DNA of 64,000 bases from Miscanthus floridulus (taxonomy: Eukaryota; Streptophyta; Magnoliopsida; Poales; Poaceae), in NCBI RefSeq assembly GCF_019320115.1, contig NC_089581.1, positions 66,296,033-66,360,032 of the forward strand, written 5' to 3'. Made by a program: the position numbers and the translations under genes. The notes beneath the pieces are model-generated. The model was not told where the DNA came from. It did not search any database and was given only the letters and a program-made list of their open reading frames with translations. Within the stretch, counting starts at the first letter, position 1. Each line of letters starts with the position of its first letter. Positions 53,728 through 64,000 of this stretch are shown here, piece by piece.

Positions 53728-56517
53728 ATCTCCCCCTTTTTGTTAATTGATGACAACTCTACAAAGATATGGAAATTAAGCTTATTTCAAGCTAGCACTT
53801 CACACAAGTGTAAATTGCTAACTTGATTTGGATTTTATGCTACTTATCTAACATTTAAGCTCTATGTTAAGATTTGGATAAGCACCATAAAACCCGACTT
53901 GGTAGTGATAACTTCCCCTACATGTGTGCTCAAATGGTTTGGTTTCAAGTTTGCACACATGCATAAATATGAAATTTGTGGGAGTGTTACCACTACTAAG
54001 TGATGCTAAGGTGTATAGAATAACCTTTGAAGCGTGATACCAATCGGAGTTGTACTTTTAACACCATCCTTAGCATCATAAGTAGCTAGACAACAAAAAC
54101 ACTAGAAACCCCGTAAGATCAACATTATAAGCAAGGTTCTAGTACCATTTGTAAAAACACAAGTCTAGCTACCATCCTATGCATGCTAGTTATCATATCT
54201 CATCATTCAAGTTCTATAACTAGCATACACCACACAAGAATGCATATCAAATTTAAAAAATTATGCAATGCAAGCAAGCACATGACTATGCACATATCAA
54301 ATGTAACCAATTAAAGTTCATGAGCTTGCTCTCCCTACTTTTGTGCTTCTCTTGTCCAAGAATTTTGATCCTTCTCAATTCCTCAATGTTGCTCCCTCTT
54401 TGTCCATATTCATGTCTAAATCCAACTTCCCTCAATATCTTTGTACTAATCTCTCCCCCTTTGTCATCAATTTCTATAAAAAGTGTGCATCTCTTGATAC
54501 AAAGGGTTGCATTGAGGTAGATGGTTGACACTTGAATCTTGCATTTTTTATGAACACCACTACATGTGTTGGAATGACACCACTTGTATAGCTCTTGAGA
54601 TACCACACATAGGATCTTTGACCTTGATACCAATTGGTGGGACACCTCCTCCTAAGTCATTGCATGGGTCATCCATTTGTTAAACTTGAGCTCTTGTATG
54701 TGAGGGAACTTGCTTCACTTGATGATCACTTGTGGAACTGCCATCTTGTATGAATGATACCATGTGTAGAGATGTGATACCACGTGTATGATTGATTTGT
54801 CAATAAAAACCATTTCTTGAACATTTGCTATCTTCATGAGTACCACTTATAGGATATCACTTGTAAGTTGATCTAAACACCACTTGTGAATTCTTGATAA
54901 AATGCTTGAGTCTATATACCACTTGAAACAATCCAAACTAGATATCCATTTGCATTGTTGTCTTGTGCTTGTACACTTGTTACTTATCATGAGCTTCTAA
55001 GATGACTTGAACTAAATTAGTTTGCCTAAGCTTCCAAGTTCGGTTTGAACCAATGACAAGCTTCTTCACACCTCTTGCAAGGGTTATCTTGCCAATGTTG
55101 TACTTATCACTTGTTAGCAATCTCAATTAACTCAAGTACTTGGGTTTACTAGCTCATGAACAAACTTATTATATTACCACTAGATCAATCAACCATTTAA
55201 GCAATAGTGGTAGGCTATGAATTTTAAACGTTCATTTGTCATGCATGATCCTAATAAGCATGTACTATATGCACTAACCGCATACTAGTAAGGGATGAAA
55301 ATTATCATGCACATTACAATGATACCTTTGCTATGTTGGAGAAGAGGATAGTCACATAGATTCTAATATATTTCTTCAATAGCAATGTGAAGTCCAATTA
55401 TAAGCTTGGTGAAGACCAATCATCATAGATGGAGTCCATTCTTCACCCATATGATTTGACAACCACTAATGATCAAGTGCACTTTCTTATTGTGGTTGGC
55501 TTGCTTCTTCATTTTATCTTTACCTGCATGAGAGCATCAATTGTGAGAATACCACTTGAAATATCATGACTAGCTCTCTTTTGGGTGTTGCTTGCTTTTC
55601 TTGATCAACCCTTTTGATTGTTTCAACTAAGCATCTCAAATGTTCCTCGGATCACCACTTCGATGTTAGCCTTCCAAGTACCACACTTGGTTTACCTACA
55701 CATAGGAGGCAAGCCCCTATACTAGGGAGAAATGAAGTCATCTAGCAGCTGTAAAATTTTGGGCTTCATTTTGACTTCTAGATTGCTACCATATTTTAAT
55801 TCTTCCACCACTGCTACATGCTGAAAACTACTGCACCATAGCTGACAAGATCTACTCCAAAATCAAAGCATCTATTATTCAATTCTCATGAAATTTGTAC
55901 AGCATCTTATACCATAAGTTTAGAGCATGCATACCAAATTTCAATCCAATCCAAATAGATTTGATCACTCAAACTCAGACTTGATCTCAGCTAGCTCAGA
56001 TTTTTAATTTAGGACAGATTTCAATCACTTGAGCTATACTTTATCAAATGTGAATCAAACTTGAAACTAACTTGTTTGAATACTTTCACAAGACATATAT
56101 CCATTCAATCCACTTACTAAAAGCCATCTCATGAATTTATTCAACACAAATCAATCCAAACTTGATTACTAAGCATTTATCCATTCAAACATCTTATAGC
56201 AAGCAACATTGTATATTTATCTAATTCAATCAAGTCATATGCACCCAAACGAAATGATCAACAAGAGATATACCTTGGTTAGCTCATGATCATCCAATTA
56301 GCAAGCTTCAATTCACATGTTTGCAAGCCATCAAATAATCTAATAAATCATCCACAACTTGAACATGACACTTGTATGTTGTAGCACATTTGGACTTTAC
56401 TAATTCTTGGCTTGGCATTGGGATATGATTGCATTAAGCTTCAATACTTGACTCAACATATGATGATCAATATGAATTCCATTGAATCAAGCCTCCAATG
56501 CCATGGTACCTACACAT
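53728..56517 (-). other. Noncoding interior of the copia fragment
   Basis: AT-rich, no long open frames. Contains many CCACTTGT/ACAAGTGG-type words (for example ACCACTTGTG near 54570 and 54880), but no gene. Confidence 0.5.
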
Positions 56518-57077
56518 TCATCCACTTTTTGATGATACCCAAACAAGTTTTGGTCCTCTCAAGTTAGGTGCAACATACTTAGGCAAAGCCTTAGTATGGA
56601 TAGCGGGATGTTTTGTAATTGCAACCAATGAGGTACCATTGCCATCCTTTCTAAGCATAGAATCATTACCAATTGAAATGTGCTTAGGAGTATTACCTAG
56701 GGGGGCATGAATGAGCCACGTGTCTCCTTTCCCGGCATGAATAGCACTTCCTCTTTGATTGAGCCTTCTCTTCATTGCTCATGTGGTGTTTCCCATTTCC
56801 TTGCCTCTTATGAGTTGCTTGAACCTTCTTCTCAAGCTTGGTAGGATACTTCGAGGCAAAGTGTCCCATATCTTCACACTTGAAGCATTTGTTGTGAGCA
56901 TGCACCTTCTTCTCATCTTGAGTCTTGCTCATCATCTTTGCATCTTGATTTAGCATTGGATGCCTTACTCTTCGACCCCTTCTTGTTTTCTTCTTATTCA
57001 TTATTAAGTCACCACCATCTTCATAGTTGATCTTGACATGGACTTGGGGCTTCTTCTTTTCATCTCCATTATTAAGT
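56518..57077 (-). pseudogene. SIRE-like gag with two zinc knuckles, broken
   Basis: The minus strand reads VKINYEDGGDLIMNKKKTRR (about 57010-57035), then two CCHC-type knuckles: CFKCEDMGHFASKYP, whose last Cys is Tyr, and CYSCRERRHVAHSCP. Next comes MWLIHAPLGNTPKHISIGND-like sequence with stops. The lysine-rich start and double knuckle are typical of Maximus/SIRE gag. Confidence 0.75.
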
Positions 57078-58243
<1,166 letters not shown>

Positions 58244-58251
58244 CATTTTTG

Positions 58252-58268
58252 GCGCCATTGCTGGGGAA
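58252..58268 (+). other. Athila-type primer binding site
   Basis: TGGCGCCATTGCTGGGG matches the usual Athila/Tat tRNA-Asp-type site with two changes. A degenerate copy (TGGTGCTATCACTAGGG) stands 79 bp before it at about 58176. Confidence 0.8.
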
Positions 58269-58394
58269 GGTAGCTAGGCAAAGGAAGTATTGAGAAACTT
58301 ATACTTATTGATGTGATCGAAGAGAACCATTGACCTCTGCTCAAACAGGCTTACCCTTGTTTTGTCTACTTATGTATCTTATGTAGGGTAATGT

Positions 58395-59440
58395 ATGGCC
58401 AGTTTTGACCTTCCGACAAACTACATTAAAGATCTAGAAGCATTAATTAGAAGGACTAGAGCTAAACTTAAGAAAGTTTTAGCTTTAAAGTCAGAAGACA
58501 ACCATATAAGGCCAAGCTTAACACCAGAATTTGAAGCCATGGCTAACAGGACTCTTCGTGATTTCTCTGCTCTAACTACGGCCAATATCCGTACTGGACC
58601 AACAGTCAATGTTGGAGACAATAGATTCAAGCTCAAGCCAGCTCTCATCAACATGGGGCAAGCAAATCAGTTTTGTGGAAAGGCACATGAAGATGCGAGT
58701 GCACATCTCCAACACTTCCAAGGGATTTGTAGCACTTTCACCATCAAAGGAGTAGCCCAGGATGCCATATTACTTCGCCTCTTCCCATTCTCACTCTTGG
58801 GGAAGGCAAAGCAATGGTTCTATGCCAACAAAGATAGAAATACTATATGGGATAACTGTTCCACTGCCTTTCTAGCAAAGTTCTTTCCCATAGGCAAGAC
58901 CAATGCTCTGCATGGGAGAATTTCAAGCTTTCAGCAACAACATGATGAATCTGTCACTGAGGCATGGGAATGCTATCAAGATTACATTGTGGAATGTCCT
59001 CATCATGGGGTAGAGAATTGGTTACTCATACATACTTTCTACTACGGGTTGAGCAATAGTACCCATGGGACTATGGATGCTGCTGCTGTATGTGCATTCC
59101 TATCACTCACCACACCAGCTGCAATAGCTCTTGTGGAGAAGATGGCCTCTAATAAAGGTTAGAATGAAGAACATGTTCAAACCCGCAAGAGGGGTGGAGG
59201 TATGCATCAACTCAAGGAGGTAGACAAAGTATCTACCAAGATGGACCTGCTGATAAAGAAGCTTGAAGATCAAGCCAATGAGAAGTAAGAAGTTATGCAT
59301 ATTCATGATTATCGCATGACATGTGAAGTGTGTGGAAACATTGGGCATTCAGGAAATAGCTATCCTGAAACCCATGAGGATGTGAACTTTGTCAACAACA
59401 ACAACTACTTTCGTTTTCAGCAGAATTAAGGATGGAATCA
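58395..59440 (+). pseudogene. Athila-like gag
   Basis: The frame from 58395 reads MASFDLPTNYIKDLEALIRR, then the gag domain GMAHEDASAHLQ-like HEDASAHLQHFQGICSTFTI, LRLFPFSLLGKAKQWFYANK, STAFLAKFFPIGKTNALHGR and ECPHHGVENWLLIHTFYYGL. TAG at 59160 ends the open frame (255 codons). Beyond it a zinc knuckle (CEVCGNIGHSGNSYP, last Cys replaced by Tyr) and an Asn/Gln-rich tail continue to about 59440 with further stops. Athila is usually 9-12 kb with pol; here the interior passes straight to the 3' LTR. Confidence 0.88.
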
Positions 59441-59611
59441 GCAACAAAGGTCAAACTACCAAGGTAACTATCAAGGTAATAATTTTGATAATTTCAGTCA
59501 ACCACTCTTGAGAGAATTAATTGCTGGCCAATCCAAACTTATAGAAGGATTATCTAGAAAGGTAGCTACCAATGATAAAATCGTCAATATAACATGTATA
59601 AGGGCAAATAT

Positions 59612-59680
59612 AAGGATTATCTAGAAAGGTAGCTACCAAGGTAATTACCTAGAAAGGTAGCTACCAAGGTAATTACCAAG
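59612..59680. repeat. 31-bp tandem repeat
   Basis: Two tandem copies and a third partial copy upstream (about 59553) of TAGAAAGGTAGCTACCAAGG, at the end of the Athila interior. Confidence 0.8.
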
Positions 59681-60871
59681 TTTAGCTTTACTAAGGGACT
59701 AGCAAAGGTTAAGCTTGGCGGAGTTTGTTGACGGTAGTTAATAACCATTATAAATCGTCAATATAACATGTAAAAGGGCATAAATATAATCACCAATAAA
59801 GGTTTAGGGGTTTAAACTAACAAATTCCATGAGTTTTGGTGAATCTGTATTTTCTGTAGGGTTTATTCGAAAAACCGTCAAGGTGGACCTATATGTCAGA
59901 TTTAATTGCGCTTATCCACAGCGAAATGGACACCAAAAGACTCGGAAGGACACCACACCGAAGCGGAGGGCGAGACTAGACGACCCCACCTGCAAGCCGC
60001 CCGGGGCCCACTTGTCAGCCCCTTGTTGTTATGTTGGTTCTCCATTGCCTCCTAGGTTGCATCTACGCCGTCCCTTAAGTTAGTTTGATCCAAGGGCTCA
60101 CGTTGGACGCTTTAGCCTATATATATCAGCCCATGTCCCCCCTGATGGACATAAGTCATTTGAGAATACAGAAACCCTAATCATCCTTAGAGCTCCACCA
60201 TATTCTAAGGCATAGCTAGTTAGGCTAGGTCTAGAGGGAGGCAAGCAAGCTTCGCTTCGATTCCTGATCTTGTCAAGAACGTAGTTTGGTATAATCTTTG
60301 TACCCCTCTCTCTTTTGTACCTCCATTACTTTTATATGGTAGTTACAATTGTTATGACAATATCAATATTCATCTTATTCATGTTCTTTGTTATAATGTT
60401 TATGGTCTACTTTGATTATATGTTTAGTATAGTTAGATTATCACTATGTTCATGCATAAGTCCGTATAGCGCTCATTCTAAGGATCCATGGGTGGGTGGT
60501 CGACATTATGTAAGCGTGGGGCTTATATATTGTTTACCTACGGATACATCCTATATTCTGGGTTATGTAGTAGATCATGGATGTGACACTCCCATTGAGT
60601 CCTTTGTAGTCCACTCCTCGAATATAGGCGCACGTAGGGTTCGATTGCGAAGGAAGAGCAAGCTCTATTCTTAATCTTCCTTAGTAATATCCCTTATGTG
60701 TAGATATGACGGTGATCTCAGCAATGATTACTAGGTATAATGGCACTAATCAATGTGTGCTTTGACTTGTAATTAAGAATGACTTAGAAATTATTCATCT
60801 AATATTCTACTTGACCATGCTAATGCCCTAGAAAGGAGTACTCTGAGTGATTTATCATCATCATTGATCAA

Positions 60872-60874
<3 letters not shown>

Positions 60875-60952
<78 letters not shown>
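60875..60952. repeat. (TA)n microsatellite in the Athila 3' LTR
   Basis: About 78 bp of TA dinucleotides. A second short TA run (61219-61235) lies on the other side of the inserted MITE. Confidence 0.97.
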
Positions 60953-60954
<2 letters not shown>

Positions 60955-61218
60955 AAGAGACTATTTAGTAGCCGGCTACAAAATAAGTTATTTTGTAGCC
61001 ACCTCCATTTACGATAATTTTATATACTAATTTACGATAATGTCAATACATATTTACGATAGTTGGGTTACTATAACACATGGAGATATTTACCATAACG
61101 TTATAGTAAACCATTGAGTAAAGAGTTACTATAATCTCGTAAATTAACATAGTAATTATCGTAACTCAAAGTGGCTACAGAATAAGTTATTTTGTAGCCA
61201 GCTACAAGATAGTAGTTC
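60953..61218. mobile_element. MITE inside the (TA)n tract of the Athila 3' LTR (Micron-like)
   Basis: The 5' LTR lacks these 266 bp. The ends are inverted repeats of about 45 bp (left TAGTAGCCGGCTACAAAATA, right its degenerate complement GGCTACAGAATAAGTTATTTTG with TAGCCAGCTACAAGATAGTA). TA repeats flank both sides, as for microsatellite-targeting Micron elements of rice. It encodes nothing. Confidence 0.8.
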
Positions 61219-61585
61219 TATATATATATATATATCTTATCCAATGACTTACCCTCGTTATGAGTAGAATATTGGTTATAGTTTACTTCTCTTTCAATAG
61301 TATAAGTTATCAATACAAGTCCATGCTACACCTTTCATGTGGTAAAAATATAAATAACGATACCTAGAATACTCTCGAGTAAAATACTACATTGGTATAT
61401 TATCTATGGGCTTACATTTCCTTTTCATTCATATATTTATTTATTCTTTCTAGTCATATAATTAATGAAGAACTGCTTAGTATTATTCTAGTAGTAATGC
61501 TACGTAGAACCAACAAGTATCTCTGATATCATCACTAGGGATGACAACCTAGTAAAATTAGGAGATATAGGTTTATAATAGGTGC

Positions 61586-63753
61586 TCTGTGTTGTGTCAC
61601 TGATGAGCGGGGCCGGCTGTCAGTGAGAGAGAGAGAGAGAGAATAGTAAGATTTTGTTATTTCTGAATTTTGAATAGTGCAGTAACTTTGGAAATTTATA
61701 AGAAAATAATTATAGCTCCAAAAATTTTGAAAATTTGTGTGTAGCTTCTGTACATGTTCTAGTATGGTTTAAAAATATGAAACTTGAAATTTGAATAAAT
61801 TTTTAATGTTCAAAAATTCAGTTAATTAATTAATAAATGTGATTTCCATGATTTTTGTAGGCCACTGTATAACTCCAAAAATTATGAAATTTGTTTTGGT
61901 ACACTATTTTGTCATGAGGAAGCTTACATAAAATTTTGAGGTCATTTGGAACAAGTTCATTTTTGGGCTTATTTCCAAATTAATTCAAAAATGGATGAAA
62001 GCAAACCCTAAGTGTTAGTTTAGGGTTTGATCTTGTTTTGGTCATGTTTTGTGACCAATAGGGTTTCAAGATCAGTTTGGTCAAGTCACTTGTGTGGTTC
62101 TCAATGGTAGAATAGCAAGTTGGTTTTGTTGGCTTGAAACTGTACCGTGAAGGAAAGTTGTATTCAAGGTGTTGTTATATTTCATGCACTATGAAAGCAT
62201 CATGTTTACATTATCATCATGTTGAAGCATATGCTATTATTTCGTGTAGAATCCGAGAGTGAACCAATTCTAGTTGAGCAAGTTGTGGAAGAATCCCCGG
62301 TTGTCACGGGATTCGATAATTGTGGTACTGATCCGGAACCCGAGATCGTCAACGAAGGCAAGCCCCGGTTTATGCATTAACCATTCCCTTATTTACTTTG
62401 AAAAGTTTATCACCTATGTTACTTATTGCATTAAGTTGATTTATTCAAATGTTACCTACTTGATGCATTGCCTACCTTGTTAATTGTTTACCATCCTTGA
62501 AGATGATTTCATTTACAAAGGCATAGAAATGCTTAGTATGCTTTATGGTAGGCTTTCGAAGTAAAAGTTTCGATACAATCAAAGATGGCATACTGGCCAA
62601 AGAAAGAAAGAAGATAGAATGAACTAGAGACTAGTCGGGTGACTTATCTTGAATGTTGGGTAAAGTTGCCCACTATGTCGCTTAAAGGCCACTCATTGTG
62701 GATCTTCTGAACGAGACACTTTGTAGTACTGGTCACATACTTCGGTAAGCCTACTTCGGCTAATCCGATACTAAGACGAATGCCCACGCACTGGGAGTGG
62801 AGAGATGGTGGGAGTAGCGTGTACCCTCATGGCTGGAATGTGGCCAGATTTGAGGTGTGCTGTGCTCTCGGGTGGCGTGGAGATGGCTTAGTATGGGGGG
62901 ATCTGGTAGCAAGGTTGATATATGCAAGATTAAGTTCTACATATGTCGTGTGATAAGGAATCCCCAGCTAGGACTTGAATCAATTCGAATTGCCGGTGCT
63001 CCGTGAATATAGAGACTCGATTCATTACAGAAGTAATGCAGGACTGGTGAATTACTAAAACTTGAGAAAAGGAATGGAATGAGAAGGAATAGAACATGGG
63101 AGATGAACATTTAGTTTGAGATAATGAACTAAGAAGACTTAGGGGTAAAACATGAAAATAGGATCAAGAATAGTAAGCTTTTGGCAAAGAACTTTTGAAT
63201 CTTGCTACATCCTTACCTTGACCCAACACCTGCATCTCTAAAGTCCTTCAACCCCTTTTTCGTCGGGTCAATCTTGTTGAGTACTTTTGTACTCAGGGTT
63301 TGTTAACCCTTGTTGCAGGTGAGTCGCATGCGCAGTCTTGTTTTGGTCCCTGCTGCATCTCTGTGTTTGAAGTCAATGATGATGAGGAATGATGAATGGC
63401 CTTTGGACAAGGCACTAGTTTGTGTGAAATAAATAATGTTAATGTAATATTATCTCGCTACTATGGTTGTATGACACTTATGGTATTGTAAGTTTGAAAC
63501 AACTGGTTTGTAAATTATGTTATCTTAAGACTTTCGCTATCTTTTACTCTGATATATATATTTGAATAAACTATTGTAATCTGCAATGTCTGTGATTGGG
63601 ATCCTGTTCGAAAAGATTCATGGATGATTTGGGTTTCCCGAGGACACCCGACAGACCTATTAAGTTGTTGGGAACTCGTGTACGCTATCCGAGGTCTGTT
63701 AAGACAACGATAGGTGCACGTGGGCCCGATTTCTTAGGAGGTTCTGCCACAGC
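61586..63753 (+). repeat. 5' LTR (5'-truncated) of a Tekay/Del-like element
   Basis: The start reads CTGTGTTGTGTCACTGATGA and a GGGGCCGGCTGTCAGTGAG segment with a (GA)n run (61624-61641). The later part has GAGTACTTTTGTACTCAGGG and CCTTGTTGCAGGTGAG, usual for chromovirus LTRs. It ends GGAGGTTCTGCCACA at 63753. The related LTR end at 1-182 is about three quarters identical by eye. Confidence 0.75.
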
Positions 63754-64000
63754 TAGTATCAGAGCAAGTTCCTATCTAAGATCATTGTAGGTTACTTTAG
63801 AAAACCTTCAAATTGATTTGGATCAAAGAAAGTAAACTTGATATTTTAGAGTTCAAATTTCTTTCTTCTTACCTCTGATCTAGCCTCAATCCTATCTTAT
63901 TTGAAAGTTTGTGGCGGATAATATGATTAGGTTTGTCCTATGTATTAAAAATATAGTACTTTTGATTGTATAAATCTTTTGTACTCAAATTCGTAAGATC
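63754..64000 (+). mobile_element. Interior start of the Tekay/Del-like element
   Basis: GCTAGTATCAGAGCAAG right after the LTR is a one-base variant of the tRNA-Met primer site. The following bases are leader sequence before gag, which lies outside the window. Confidence 0.65.

Larger units (their letters stand above)
52661..57077 (-). mobile_element. SIRE/Maximus-like Ty1/copia fragment, minus strand, internally deleted
   Basis: On the minus strand a gag piece (57077 to about 56518) is followed by a long noncoding stretch, then the polypurine tract AAAAAGGGGGAGAT and an LTR (53727-52661). No protease, integrase, RT or RNase H can be read in the 2.7 kb between. It is a deletion derivative or a noncoding relative. 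The left end lies in a gypsy RT and the right end joins an Athila LTR. Confidence 0.75.
59726..61585 (+). repeat. 3' LTR (truncated at its end) of the Athila-like element
   Basis: Begins TGTTGACGGTAGTTAATAAC after a purine-rich stretch. Includes a 5' part absent from the left copy. At 61585 (TTATAATAGGTG) it switches to a different LTR, whereas the left copy continues to the PBS. Confidence 0.85.

Overview
The window is plant nuclear DNA from a grass, most likely Andropogoneae (sorghum, sugarcane or Miscanthus type). The reasons are the GC-rich single-intron glycosyltransferase gene, the grass-type Ty3/gypsy and SIRE-like Ty1/copia elements, a Cassandra retrotransposon with a 5S rRNA-derived LTR, and hAT MITEs of a type common in that tribe. 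Only one gene looks intact and host-encoded. Almost everything else is nested transposable elements, most of them broken by stops and frameshifts.

Layout. 1-182 is the 3' end of an LTR. 183-10168 is a minus-strand Tat-lineage Ty3/gypsy element: 5' LTR 9698-10168, then gag, protease, RT, RNase H and integrase running leftward, and a spliced antisense ORF at 183-1760. A complete 750-bp Cassandra TRIM (7699-8448, TSD CCCAG) sits in its gag. The Tat element itself interrupts the integrase of an older minus-strand Ty3/gypsy element (LTR 13739-14172). 14173-18839 is old intergenic DNA with a hAT transposase fragment and MITEs. 18840-22619 is a complete-length hAT element with an 8-bp TSD (AGAGAACG); its transposase is interrupted by two in-frame TAG codons. 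It lies 40 bp upstream of exon 1 of a decayed UGT86A-like gene (22660-23213).

25407-42774 is a 17.4-kb CACTA (En/Spm) transposon with matching 30-bp termini, TTA target duplications and arrays of hairpin subterminal repeats at both ends. It carries a TNP2-type transposase, a second En/Spm-type ORF, a Ulp1/C48 peptidase-like segment, a small RNase H1-N/viroplasmin-like ORF with a C-terminal membrane segment, tRNA-like modules and extra internal hairpin arrays beside TATA boxes. A Tat-type LTR element (33542-36863, TSD CAACT), a LINE 3' end and a long AT tract lie inside it. This is the most unusual object in the window.

44895-46560 is an apparently intact two-exon UGT86A-like UDP-glycosyltransferase, the tandem paralogue of the decayed copy 22 kb upstream. 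From about 47150 on, elements pile up again: the 3' part and LTR of a SIRE-like copia element; a short-LTR gypsy element (49663 to about 52660); a minus-strand SIRE-like copia fragment (52661-57077); a gag-only Athila-like element (57078-61585); and a Tekay/Del-like 5' LTR (61586-63753) whose interior runs off the window.

Working relationships: the TE genes serve, or once served, only their own elements. The only likely cellular function is UGT2, a cytosolic sugar transferase for small molecules. Boundaries were located by reading termini and target duplications. Lineage names rest on recognised domain motifs, not database searches.
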